From contig CP073750.1 of the NCBI GenBank assembly GCA_024398135.1, positions 682,001 to 746,000 on the forward strand: DNA of 64,000 nucleotides, in the 5' to 3' direction. The stretch comes from a bacterium SCSIO 12643. GTDB taxonomy: Bacteria; Bacteroidota; Bacteroidia; Flavobacteriales_G; Salibacteraceae. Below, piece by piece: positions 45,246 through 53,948 of this stretch. How positions within the stretch are numbered: position 1 is the stretch's first letter; each line of letters opens with the position of its first letter. A program made the position numbers and the translations under genes. The notes beneath the pieces are model-generated. The model was given only the letters and a program-made list of their open reading frames with translations, was not told the DNA's origin and made no database searches.

Positions 45246-48200
45246 TCACCTCACAATAGTAAAACTACCTTGAACCGGCTTTTCATTCTGTCCTAAAAAA
45301 AGAGTATAAAAATACACTCCTTCCGGAACATTGTATGCATCCCAAAAATTTCTATAATTGGTTGTCTGGAAAATAATCACTCCCCATCTATTAAAAATTG
45401 TCAGTTCATTAGTTTCAAACTTTCCAATATTCGGGAACTCCAAATAATCATTAATTCCATCTCCATTTGGTGTAATCACATTCACACTCACCACATCATC
45501 AGATATTCTATAATTAAATTTCACCGAATCTATACATCCATTTTCTGCCCAAACTTTATGTAATATTTCTAAATTTTGTCCTGAATAAAATGTGATATCC
45601 AGATCCTCATTCTCTGAAAGAATAGAATCATTCACATTCCAAAACCACCGCACTAAATTTCCAGGACTAATTTGAGAATCATCATAAAAAGTTAGCGGGA
45701 CATATGCCATGGAAACATCCTCTGGATCCACGGTAATTCCTGCATTGGGAGCGGGTATAAAATTTAATTGAAACGTATCCACATAGATACATCCATTTGA
45801 ATCGAATACTCGCAATTCATGTTGACCATAATTCACATAGATGGAATCTAAAGTATCTCCACTACCCCATTCGTAAAAATGATTATTCTGTCTATTAAAA
45901 GTTAGCAGCCCTTGCATATTTTCACAAACTTCACTCTCTCCTACAATGGTAACCTCAGGACTTGATGACGTGACTTTAAATAGAGGAGATTTTGCAGTGC
46001 AACCATCATTATTTCTAACAAAAACTGAATATACTCCAGCTCTCACTTTAATACTGGAATCTGTCTCATTTGTGGACCATAAATAGTGATCAAACCCGCT
46101 AATATTCAGTATAGCAGAATCTTCAAAACAGTAATGATTTATTCCCTGAATGACGGGATAAATCGATGGTTTAACAACAACATCAATTGTATCAGATGTA
46201 ACACAATACCCCTTATCCTCAACAGTCACAGAATATATCCCTGGGTTTGTGTATGAAATCCCCGGACTAGTTTCTCCAGTATTCCAAATAAATTGCTGAT
46301 AACCCAAATCAACATATAAAAAACCTCCGTTGGTATCACACATCACAGTATCTCCCAAAATCTGCACAGTATCAGGTGTATTCATTGTGATCGTGACCGT
46401 ATCTGTAGTTGCAAAGCATGAGTCTAAATGTACCACGCACCAATAATCTCCCGGAGCATTTATATTCGTTGAAAAACCGATGCTTCCATTGCTCCATTGA
46501 TATAAATCAAATCCGAACTCAACCGTAAGTTGCGTACTTTGTCCTGGACAGATTTCAGTAACTCCATGGACATCGACACCATTTATTAGTTCATTTACAC
46601 GATGCCATTTAACAGAAGAACAACCATCTTTCCATGCCGTAACTCTTTTCCAACCATATCCTGTATATATAGTGTCGGTGATATCTCCCGTGTTCCAAAA
46701 CAATGAATCCCAAACATCTCCAACCGCGACTAATCTGGCACTATCCACAGTATCACAATAAAATAAATTACCCAAAATCCCTAAACTCGGAGTATCTACA
46801 CCTAAAATATTAAAACTCAATGAATCAATACACGTACTGTAAGAAACCTCTACAAAATGTAACCCTGGAATAGAATAAATGCTACTTTGCGCTGTTATTC
46901 CATTATCCCATAAATAAGAGTCAAATACACTATTTACGGAAATTACGGTACTTTCATCCCCACAAATAACCGAATCCCCGGAAACAGTCAACGTTGGATA
47001 TGTTACATCCCCAATTAAAATACTATCATATGCATGGCACACCGTGCCATCTCCAGAAAATTGAGTAACTGTTATTAAATAATTTCCTGCGAGCACATTA
47101 ATAGAATTAGATATATCACCCGTACTCCAAAGAATACTATCATAGATATCAGGAACAAATAGTATCACCGAATCACCATTACATGAATTTACATTGCTGG
47201 CCGCAAGATTAACATCATGATCACTAAAACTTGTAATTTCAACGCTATCGGAATTTACACATCCATCATTAAATACTGTTACAGAATAAACACCTGGTTG
47301 TGTTATATTAATTTTAAATACTGAATCTCCAGTATTCCATTGATACATATCATTATTATCAAAAACACTTAACTCCAAAGTATCTGGAAGACAAATAAAT
47401 GGTTCAGATACTATATCTGAATTAGGGATATTTGCTTTTACCAAATGGCTCACTGACTTCTCGCAGTGGTTATACCCAACTGTTACTGTATAAATTCCAG
47501 GAGTAACATTTATTACACTTGATCTCCCTCCATTGCTCCATAAGTACGTTTCATATACTGAAGCGACTGATAATTGTGTTGTGTCATAACTACAAATGAT
47601 CGTATCTCCTATGATATTCACCGGTTCAGGTAGACTATCTATTTGAACAACAAGTTCTATTTCATAAAAGTGACCTGGCTGACCATTATCAATTATTGTA
47701 ATTGGTATCGAATGAACTCCGATATTATTAACTCCTCCAACAATTTCCAAATCTAATGAAGCTACGTTTCCTGTAATTATATTAGTTATTTTTTGCCCAA
47801 TAAACGCACTGGTATCCGCATTGATATATGTTAATTGATCTGTTTCAGGCGCAAAGAAATATAACGTTTCTCTAAGCGTATCACCAATGCAAACTCCAAT
47901 GGTATCTTTTAATTTATCACCTAAAACACCAGGCTTATTATTCAATGAATCACATGGATTTAGATAAATCGTTTTTCCTTCTAATGCCAACACTCCATTT
48001 AAAGAATCTTTAGACACAGAAAAAGATGTATCATTTTTATTAAAAGCTCCGATACTTGAGTATCTAGTTCCATCCCCATAATTTAGTCCTATTTGTGCTG
48101 GTGCTCCTCCAAATCCTCCGATACCTCCCGAACCATCTCCTGTAGTCCATTCCATATTATCGTAAAAGAAACCTATCGTATAGCCAAAAGGTAATAACTC

Positions 48201-48740
48201 AGAAGATCCATCTGTAATGATTAATTGAAAAGAATTTCCTTTTGAAGCATTTTGTTCATAATACCCTACATCCTCCCAGGAAACAATCAATGCATTGGGT
48301 AATAATTTGTAAAAAACACCACCTCTACTTCTGGTATCAACATCCGACCAATACGGAGCAATAACCTGAAAATTAGAAAAAGGCATTGCGATTGGGGTAC
48401 CCGTAGAAAATGATTGATCAAACGAAATATTACCATTTGAATTGATATAAACTTCGTTTTTCACATCTCCCCACCAACAAAAGTCAAATGGTAAATTAAT
48501 CAAAGCGGAACTCCCATCATCACTTGGGGGTATAGCTTGAATAAAAGATGAATCAGAAGGACCTAACGAATAGCTGGCTCGATTAGCGTTTAACCTGATA
48601 CTATAGGATTCAAAAAACGACAATTTCGAAGTTCCCTTTAACTTTGCATACTCATTTTCACTAATAGATATTTGGCCCCATATCTTCGTGACAAACAACA
48701 TTTGCATCAAAAAAACACCTATATGCAACAGTCTAAACAT
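45246..48740 (-). CDS. Large T9SS type B surface protein: NIDO domain plus nine ~70-residue repeats
   Basis: A 1164-residue secreted protein; the ATG at 48738-48740 is preferred over a TTG just before it. After a signal peptide (to about 23), residues about 80-260 match a nidogen-like domain (VYINSNGNISFD, YWSDVDTRSRGGVFY, NMEWTTGDGSGG). From about 375 to 995, nine Ig/PKD-like repeats occur about every 70 residues. Each has a W-[NSD]-[TSN]-G core and a GxYxVxV strand, paired with cysteines. The last 80 residues form the gliding-motility-associated type B sorting domain (ITPNGDGINDYLEFPNI, FNRWGVIIFQT, VPEGVYFYTL). Probably a cell-surface adhesin or structural protein exported by T9SS. Confidence 0.92.
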   Translation of the reverse strand: MFRLLHIGVFLMQMLFVTKIWGQISISENEYAKLKGTSKLSFFESYSIRLNANRASYSLGPSDSSFIQAIPPSDDGSSALINLPFDFCWWGDVKNEVYINSNGNISFDQSFSTGTPIAMPFSNFQVIAPYWSDVDTRSRGGVFYKLLPNALIVSWEDVGYYEQNASKGNSFQLIITDGSSELLPFGYTIGFFYDNMEWTTGDGSGGIGGFGGAPAQIGLNYGDGTRYSSIGAFNKNDTSFSVSKDSLNGVLALEGKTIYLNPCDSLNNKPGVLGDKLKDTIGVCIGDTLRETLYFFAPETDQLTYINADTSAFIGQKITNIITGNVASLDLEIVGGVNNIGVHSIPITIIDNGQPGHFYEIELVVQIDSLPEPVNIIGDTIICSYDTTQLSVASVYETYLWSNGGRSSVINVTPGIYTVTVGYNHCEKSVSHLVKANIPNSDIVSEPFICLPDTLELSVFDNNDMYQWNTGDSVFKINITQPGVYSVTVFNDGCVNSDSVEITSFSDHDVNLAASNVNSCNGDSVILFVPDIYDSILWSTGDISNSINVLAGNYLITVTQFSGDGTVCHAYDSILIGDVTYPTLTVSGDSVICGDESTVISVNSVFDSYLWDNGITAQSSIYSIPGLHFVEVSYSTCIDSLSFNILGVDTPSLGILGNLFYCDTVDSARLVAVGDVWDSLFWNTGDITDTIYTGYGWKRVTAWKDGCSSVKWHRVNELINGVDVHGVTEICPGQSTQLTVEFGFDLYQWSNGSIGFSTNINAPGDYWCVVHLDSCFATTDTVTITMNTPDTVQILGDTVMCDTNGGFLYVDLGYQQFIWNTGETSPGISYTNPGIYSVTVEDKGYCVTSDTIDVVVKPSIYPVIQGINHYCFEDSAILNISGFDHYLWSTNETDSSIKVRAGVYSVFVRNNDGCTAKSPLFKVTSSSPEVTIVGESEVCENMQGLLTFNRQNNHFYEWGSGDTLDSIYVNYGQHELRVFDSNGCIYVDTFQLNFIPAPNAGITVDPEDVSMAYVPLTFYDDSQISPGNLVRWFWNVNDSILSENEDLDITFYSGQNLEILHKVWAENGCIDSVKFNYRISDDVVSVNVITPNGDGINDYLEFPNIGKFETNELTIFNRWGVIIFQTTNYRNFWDAYNVPEGVYFYTLFLGQNEKPVQGSFTIVR

Positions 48741-48829
48741 CAAAACAATATAACTCTTACTTCAATTACTGGCAAAGGTCAACACATAATAATAACTACA
48801 CAATTAATTTTTCACTTAATTTGCAAGCG

Positions 48830-48847
48830 TGTTTTCTGATGAAAACA
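48830..48847. promoter_or_regulatory. Possible operator-like inverted repeat upstream of GT2 gene
   Basis: TGTTTTC and GAAAACA, seven-base arms with a TGAT loop, lie about 32 bases upstream of the GT2 ATG, next to a TATATTTTG sequence that resembles a -7 element. No T-run is present. It could be a protein-binding site or chance. Confidence 0.25.
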
Positions 48848-48878
48848 TATATTTTGCAACTACTAATTGCAATAACAC

Positions 48879-49820
48879 ATGAGCAATACAAAAGTTTCTA
48901 CTCCACAATTATCGGTGATTGTTTGCACTTATAATCGTGAAAAGTACATTTTAAGAAATCTTGAAAGTTTCATAAATCAAACTGCGGATTACTCTGAATT
49001 TGAAGTTATTATCATCAATAATAACAGTCCAGATAATACGGACCAAATATGTCGCCACTTCATAAAGAACAATCCTAAAATTCAAACGACATATGTTATT
49101 GAAAAAAATCAAGGACATACTTTCGCTAGAAATAGAGGGATAAAAGAATCTAACAGTAAAATTTTAGCCTTCATAGATGATGATGCTTTTATACGTCCAG
49201 AATACTGTGAAAACATTATAAAATTCTTCTCTCAACATCCAATGGTAGATATTATCGGAGGTAAAATTATCCCTGTTTACGAATCTGGAAAAGAACCAAA
49301 TTGGATGTCTCCTTATCTTCTTACATTAATGGCTGCTCAAGATTATGGCGATCAAGTCAAAGAGTTTAATAAGAATAAATTTCCAATTGGGGCAAATATG
49401 ATTTACCGATCAAGTGTTTTTGACAAGATTGGTTTATTCAACACAGAATTAGGACGAAGAGGTGATGGTTTAGAAGGAGGAGATGAAAAAGATTTGATAC
49501 ACAGATTTAGGCAAACAGACGGACTTATTTACTATGTTCCAAACGTTGTCGTTGACCATATAATTGGGATACATCGTGAAGACATGAAGTATATCAAAGC
49601 CATGGGTATTGGTGTTGGCACTAGTGAAAGAACCAGGTTAAAAGAATCTGGAACAAATGTTATTTTAGAAAAAATACTCATGGAAACTTTTAAATCCATG
49701 GCTACTCTTATTCTTTTAATATTTTACTTACTAACTATTAGACCATCAAAAGGATGGACTCTTGTAAAATTCAGATTCTGGGTTATTCAAGGATTAATTT
49801 TAGATAAACAAAGACAATGA
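48879..49820 (+). CDS. Glycosyltransferase family 2 protein
   Basis: A 313-residue GT-A transferase opening the second glycan island. It has LSVIVCTYNREKYILRNL, VIIINNNSPDN, the metal-binding FIDDDAFIRPEY, and a C-terminal hydrophobic segment (MATLILLIFYLLTI) that may anchor it in the membrane. The next gene starts inside its stop codon (ATGA), so the two are coupled. Product linkage is unknown. Confidence 0.9.
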   Translation: MSNTKVSTPQLSVIVCTYNREKYILRNLESFINQTADYSEFEVIIINNNSPDNTDQICRHFIKNNPKIQTTYVIEKNQGHTFARNRGIKESNSKILAFIDDDAFIRPEYCENIIKFFSQHPMVDIIGGKIIPVYESGKEPNWMSPYLLTLMAAQDYGDQVKEFNKNKFPIGANMIYRSSVFDKIGLFNTELGRRGDGLEGGDEKDLIHRFRQTDGLIYYVPNVVVDHIIGIHREDMKYIKAMGIGVGTSERTRLKESGTNVILEKILMETFKSMATLILLIFYLLTIRPSKGWTLVKFRFWVIQGLILDKQRQ

Positions 49821-50839
49821 TTACTATTTTAACCGGAGCCAAAAAAAATATAGGGGACTATTTGATTGGTGATCGAGCAAAATCTCTTTTAAAAGAATTC
49901 GTTGACGATGATATTCTTGAACTTGATCGATTTAAAGATTTAACTCCTCATCTGGATCAGATTAATTCCTCTAGAGCATTGATACTTTGCGGAGGGCCGG
50001 CATACGATGAAGATATATATCCGGGTATTTACCCTCTGGTTAATGATTTATCCAGAATTAAAGTTCCGATTATCCCATTTGGACTAGGTTGGTCCGGAAA
50101 ACCTATTTTTCAACCGAAAGCATTTACTTTTAAACCAGAAGCACTCGACTTCATACAATCTATTCACTCCAAAATTGAAAAATCAAGTTGCAGAGATATT
50201 GTCACTGAAAAGATTTTAAACAATCAAGGTATTAAAAATGTAATCATGACGGGCTGCCCTGTCTGGTATTCTTTACCTGATATCGGTAAAAAAGCAAAGA
50301 ATACCACAATAAAAAAAATTGTAGTAACAACACCGGCTGGAAAGCATTTATGGAATCAATCAAATGAAGTTCTTAAATCTGTAAAAAAACAATTCCCAGA
50401 AGCAGAAATCATATATAGTTTCCACAGAGGTATTTACCCTGGTTCCGGAACACCATTAAGACAAGGTTTAAGCTATATGTTAATGTCATTTTTAGGATTC
50501 ATTAATGGCGCTAAAATTGTTGATGTTTCTTACGATCTTAATAAAATTAAATTCTATGATGAATGTGACTTGCATGTAGGTTATAGAGTACACGCGCATT
50601 TATACTTTCTTAGTAAACGAATACCATCGATACTTATCAATGAAGATGGTAGAGGTCTTGGTATGACCGAATCTTTAGGACAGGAGAATTTAACTATTAA
50701 TCAAGAAAATTTATTAGAAAGATTAAACTTTATTCTTTCAAATAACAAACAAAACAACTTTAAATGGTTTGATCAGGTATACAACAAAATTGATTCTCAT
50801 TTTGAGGTGATGAAAGACTTTTTAAAGTCTATTAAATAA
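49817..50839 (+). CDS. Polysaccharide pyruvyl transferase family protein
   Basis: A 340-residue GT-B-like protein of the CsaB/WcaK-type family, whose studied members transfer pyruvate from phosphoenolpyruvate to a glycan sugar as a ketal. Evidence is ALILCGGPAYDEDIYPG, VPIIPFGLGWSG, CDLHVGYRVHAHLYFLSKRIP and LINEDGRG. Some family members have other activities, so pyruvylation is likely but unproven. It is coupled to the upstream GT2 and followed by an acetyltransferase 5 bases away. Confidence 0.83.
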   Translation: MITILTGAKKNIGDYLIGDRAKSLLKEFVDDDILELDRFKDLTPHLDQINSSRALILCGGPAYDEDIYPGIYPLVNDLSRIKVPIIPFGLGWSGKPIFQPKAFTFKPEALDFIQSIHSKIEKSSCRDIVTEKILNNQGIKNVIMTGCPVWYSLPDIGKKAKNTTIKKIVVTTPAGKHLWNQSNEVLKSVKKQFPEAEIIYSFHRGIYPGSGTPLRQGLSYMLMSFLGFINGAKIVDVSYDLNKIKFYDECDLHVGYRVHAHLYFLSKRIPSILINEDGRGLGMTESLGQENLTINQENLLERLNFILSNNKQNNFKWFDQVYNKIDSHFEVMKDFLKSIK

Positions 50840-50844
50840 CACAA

Positions 50845-51474
50845 ATGATAGGTAATCTACTTCGAAAATATTTATTAAAACTGAAGCATCCAACCGCAAA
50901 ATGTTCAAAATCGGCTGTAATTAATAATGTTGACTTTGGAGAATATACTCAGGTGACCTCAAATGCATCCCTAAGCAATACTAAACTCGGTGACTATAGT
51001 AGTGTTGGTAGAAACACAACTATCAACCATGCTGATATTGGGAAGTTTTGCAGCATTAGCTGGAATGTTACTATTGGCGCCACTTCACATCCAGATAATC
51101 ATATAACTACACATGCTTTTCCATACATTAGCCAATTTGGGATGGTTAAAAAAAATAAAAAAATAAAAGTAAAAACTATCGTTGGGAATGATGTGTGGAT
51201 TGGTACAAATGTAGTTATTATGCCTGGTATTAGTATTGGAAATGGAGCCATTATTGGAGCTGGCAGCATTGTAACAAAAAATGTCCCTGATTATGCTGTC
51301 GTTGTTGGTGTTCCCGCTAAAATTACTCGCTATAGATTCACATCTCAAGAAATAAATATCCTTTCAAAATTAGAATGGTGGAATTGGCCTAGAGAAAGGA
51401 TTAAAAATAATATTGAATTATTCAAAATTCCAATTACGGAAAGCCTGCTAAAAAAACTAAAAGATATTAGTTAA
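50845..51474 (+). CDS. Hexapeptide acetyltransferase, CatB/xenobiotic type
   Basis: A 209-residue left-handed beta-helix acyltransferase. The repeats SVGRNTTINHADIGKFCSISWNV are followed by the ATSHPDNHITTHAFPY loop with its likely catalytic His. The helix then continues in DVWIGTNVVIMPGISIGNGAIIGAGSIV and closes with VVGVPAKITRYRF. The CatB-like loop also occurs in many capsule and O-antigen acetyltransferases, and the neighbours favour that role over antibiotic resistance. Its end overlaps the convergent next gene by eight bases. Confidence 0.87.
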   Translation: MIGNLLRKYLLKLKHPTAKCSKSAVINNVDFGEYTQVTSNASLSNTKLGDYSSVGRNTTINHADIGKFCSISWNVTIGATSHPDNHITTHAFPYISQFGMVKKNKKIKVKTIVGNDVWIGTNVVIMPGISIGNGAIIGAGSIVTKNVPDYAVVVGVPAKITRYRFTSQEINILSKLEWWNWPRERIKNNIELFKIPITESLLKKLKDIS

Positions 51475-52342
51475 CACTTTTACGTTTAAACGCATCAATA
51501 AAAGAATTTGGTGTCAAATTAATTATTTCACACCCTATCGATTTTGCATATCCATCGATAACAAAGTAAGATTTAAATGCGTAAGTAAACTTTTGTAACA
51601 CTTCATATAATTTACGATCAAATGATTTACTATTTGCATTATACATTTTCTTTTCTTGCGCTTCCTTTTCATCGTAAAAGTGTTTTTGAACCATTACTAC
51701 TTGATTTTCTTCTGTCACCCTAACATATGGCATCCAAGAATGATCTGCCCCCAAAATATTTATTGTTTTATAACCCAAATTAATACCAACAACTAACGCT
51801 GGAATCAAAACATTATGTGGTCTAGGCAACCCTAATCTATTCCTCATAATCCAATTAGCTATTTTCTGATTTCCATCAATTGGCGTCATATTAACAAAAT
51901 AGATTTTTATTCGTTTATTCTTCGAAAAATATCCTAAGGCATTTTTACAATTCTTAGCAGTCAATGGAGCTATAATTGATAAATTCCATTCAGTATCATA
52001 AATCAACGGATCTGCGGTTTTGTAAAACTCATCTTTCAGAAATTGATCATGTTCATGATCCCAAAACTCAATCGGAGTTAAAACCAATACCGAAGGTTTT
52101 AACTTTTTATACAAAGGAGACCTAGACAGATGATTTACACCTATTAAATCAGAGTTTAATATTAAATCATGATGTTCATCAATACTTTTAAGTAAACTTG
52201 GACCGTTACCTAAAATCAAAAGGTGTTTTCGATTACCTTTATTAGGCAAAGGTTCCCTTTTCCATCCGCCAATAGCAACTTTCATTAAGGAAAGCCCCCC
52301 CATTACCAAATCAACAATTTTTTTCTCCGTTTTTGGATTCAT
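51467..52342 (-). CDS. Unassigned glycan-island protein with GT42/DUF115-like motifs
   Basis: A 291-residue soluble protein, not assigned with certainty. Visible motifs are LLILGNGPSLLKSID (46-60), PRPHNVLIPALVVGINLGY, NILGADHSWMPY, and LTPNSFIDAFKR at the C-terminus. The order GNGPSL...xxxALGY...GxDxx...PNS resembles GT42 sialyltransferases and the DUF115/MptE-like group. It lies on the opposite strand between glycan genes, with its own TAGATTTG element. No CMP-sialic-acid synthesis gene is in the window. A glycosyl- or phosphotransferase role is inference. Confidence 0.6.
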   Translation of the reverse strand: MNPKTEKKIVDLVMGGLSLMKVAIGGWKREPLPNKGNRKHLLILGNGPSLLKSIDEHHDLILNSDLIGVNHLSRSPLYKKLKPSVLVLTPIEFWDHEHDQFLKDEFYKTADPLIYDTEWNLSIIAPLTAKNCKNALGYFSKNKRIKIYFVNMTPIDGNQKIANWIMRNRLGLPRPHNVLIPALVVGINLGYKTINILGADHSWMPYVRVTEENQVVMVQKHFYDEKEAQEKKMYNANSKSFDRKLYEVLQKFTYAFKSYFVIDGYAKSIGCEIINLTPNSFIDAFKRKSVN

Positions 52343-52377
52343 TTTGCACAGAATGTTATTGTTTATCCTAATAGTAG

Positions 52378-52385
52378 CAAATCTA
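52378..52385 (-). promoter_or_regulatory. Putative -7 element of GT42/DUF115-like gene
   Basis: The minus-strand TAGATTTG fits TAnnTTTG and lies 35 bases before the ATG at 52342. It is divergent from the flippase promoter 23 bases away. No -33 TTG at the usual spacing. Confidence 0.45.
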
Positions 52386-52408
52386 ATCGTTTCTAGTATC
52401 TAATGTTT

Positions 52409-52416
52409 ACATTTGG
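52409..52416 (+). promoter_or_regulatory. Putative -7 element of second flippase gene
   Basis: TACATTTG, 47 bases before the ATG at 52464. A TTG at 52413-52415 that could open a longer frame is part of this element, which supports the downstream ATG. Confidence 0.5.
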
Positions 52417-52463
52417 AATCTAAATCTGGTCATCTTTTAAAATTACATTTCTTACCTATAAAT

Positions 52464-53948
52464 ATGGGAAGTATTTCCAACCAAGCATTTAAATCTTCAA
52501 TTTTTTCATACTTAGGTGTTCTAATTGGATTTGTAACCATTGGATTTCTTTTACCAAGACTTTTTTCAACAGGTGAAGTTGGAGTTATTCGTCTAATTTT
52601 GAATTATTCTGAAATAGCAGCAAGAATTGCTGCTTTAGGCTCAGGAACTTTAATTCTTAGATATTTTAAATTATTCAAAAACCCAAACAATAAGAACAAT
52701 GGATTTCTCACCTATATGATTCTTATTAATATAATTGGTTTTATTTTATTCTTTGTTGGATTTCAGGTAGTAGATGATTATTTAATTGATCATAACCAAA
52801 GTAGATCACCACTTTTTGCTCAATATTTCAAATGGATTCTTCCTATAACACTTTCTGTGCTAATTTTCCATTTAATGGATACATACGCCACCGCTCTTAA
52901 ATTATCAGCTGTAGGAATCTTCTTTCGTGAATTTATTCAAAGAATACTAATTCTATTCCTATTGGTTGGAACTGGAATTTTTATTTTGCCTTTCTCAACT
53001 ATTATTGGTTTATACATGCTAATAATTATCTCAACGCCACTTTTATTAACAGTCTATCTTCAACATAACAACCATTTAGGATTAGGGATAAACTTAAATT
53101 TTTTAAACAAAAAACTGCTATCAGAGATGGGCTCTGTGGCTAGTTTCGCTCTTTTCACTGGTATTGGAGGCACAGCCGTTGTTTTCATAGATAACATCAT
53201 GATTAATGAATTAATGGGAGAAAATCAAACCGGAATCTACAGCACTCTTTTCTTTTATACCGCTTTAATTTTAATCCCAACTAAAAGTATTTCGAAAATA
53301 GCCTCATCTTATGTCGCTGATGCCTTTGTTAGTAACAAAATAAATGAAATAAAATCCATATACTATAAAAGTTGTTTAAATCAATTTATCCCGGGGCTTC
53401 TCATTTTCATATTCATCTGGACAAATTCTGATTTTATTTTCTATATACTCCCATCAGAATATCAAAATGGAAAATATGTACTTCTTATATTGGGAATTGG
53501 TAATCTTTTTAATGCTGCAACTGGAGTAAACACTCAAATAATTGCATTCTCTCCTTTTCACAAATATAACACCATATTCATCATAGGACTTTTAATAATA
53601 ACCATCGTATCAAATATTGTTTTTATTCCAATATATGGTATAACAGGAGCTGCAATTGCGACTGCTATTTCACTATTCACATTTAATCTTGCGAAATTTC
53701 TACTGATATTATTAAAATATGGACTTCAACCATTTGACAAAAAATACCTTATTCTAATTTCAATAACCTTACCAATTCTTTATCTTGGAAGCTTAATCGT
53801 AATCGACAATATATTTCTTCAATCTACATTAAGAACGATTCTTGTTTTTTTGCTCTTTGTTATACCCACTTATTCGTTAAATATTTCTCCGGACTTAAAT
53901 GCATTTATTATCAATCTAGTAAAAAAATATGTCCCTTTTAGTTTTTAA
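52464..53948 (+). CDS. Second Wzx-type oligosaccharide flippase
   Basis: A 494-residue polytopic membrane protein of the MOP superfamily with about fourteen helices, starting MGSISNQAFKSSIFSYLGV, a standard family beginning. GFLLPRLFSTGEVGVIRLI and the late segment TGAAIATAISLFTFNLAKF are typical. The longer TTG-initiated frame is rejected because its start lies within a promoter element. It differs clearly from the Wzx at 28772-30250, so it may serve a second glycan made by the neighbouring genes. It converges with the YfhO gene, overlapping by four bases. Confidence 0.88.
   Translation: MGSISNQAFKSSIFSYLGVLIGFVTIGFLLPRLFSTGEVGVIRLILNYSEIAARIAALGSGTLILRYFKLFKNPNNKNNGFLTYMILINIIGFILFFVGFQVVDDYLIDHNQSRSPLFAQYFKWILPITLSVLIFHLMDTYATALKLSAVGIFFREFIQRILILFLLVGTGIFILPFSTIIGLYMLIIISTPLLLTVYLQHNNHLGLGINLNFLNKKLLSEMGSVASFALFTGIGGTAVVFIDNIMINELMGENQTGIYSTLFFYTALILIPTKSISKIASSYVADAFVSNKINEIKSIYYKSCLNQFIPGLLIFIFIWTNSDFIFYILPSEYQNGKYVLLILGIGNLFNAATGVNTQIIAFSPFHKYNTIFIIGLLIITIVSNIVFIPIYGITGAAIATAISLFTFNLAKFLLILLKYGLQPFDKKYLILISITLPILYLGSLIVIDNIFLQSTLRTILVFLLFVIPTYSLNISPDLNAFIINLVKKYVPFSF

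Noticed and set aside
50845-51474. Chloramphenicol-resistance acetyltransferase
   Set aside because: The CatB-type fold is shared by many polysaccharide acetyltransferases, and all neighbours are glycan genes, so resistance is not the best reading.
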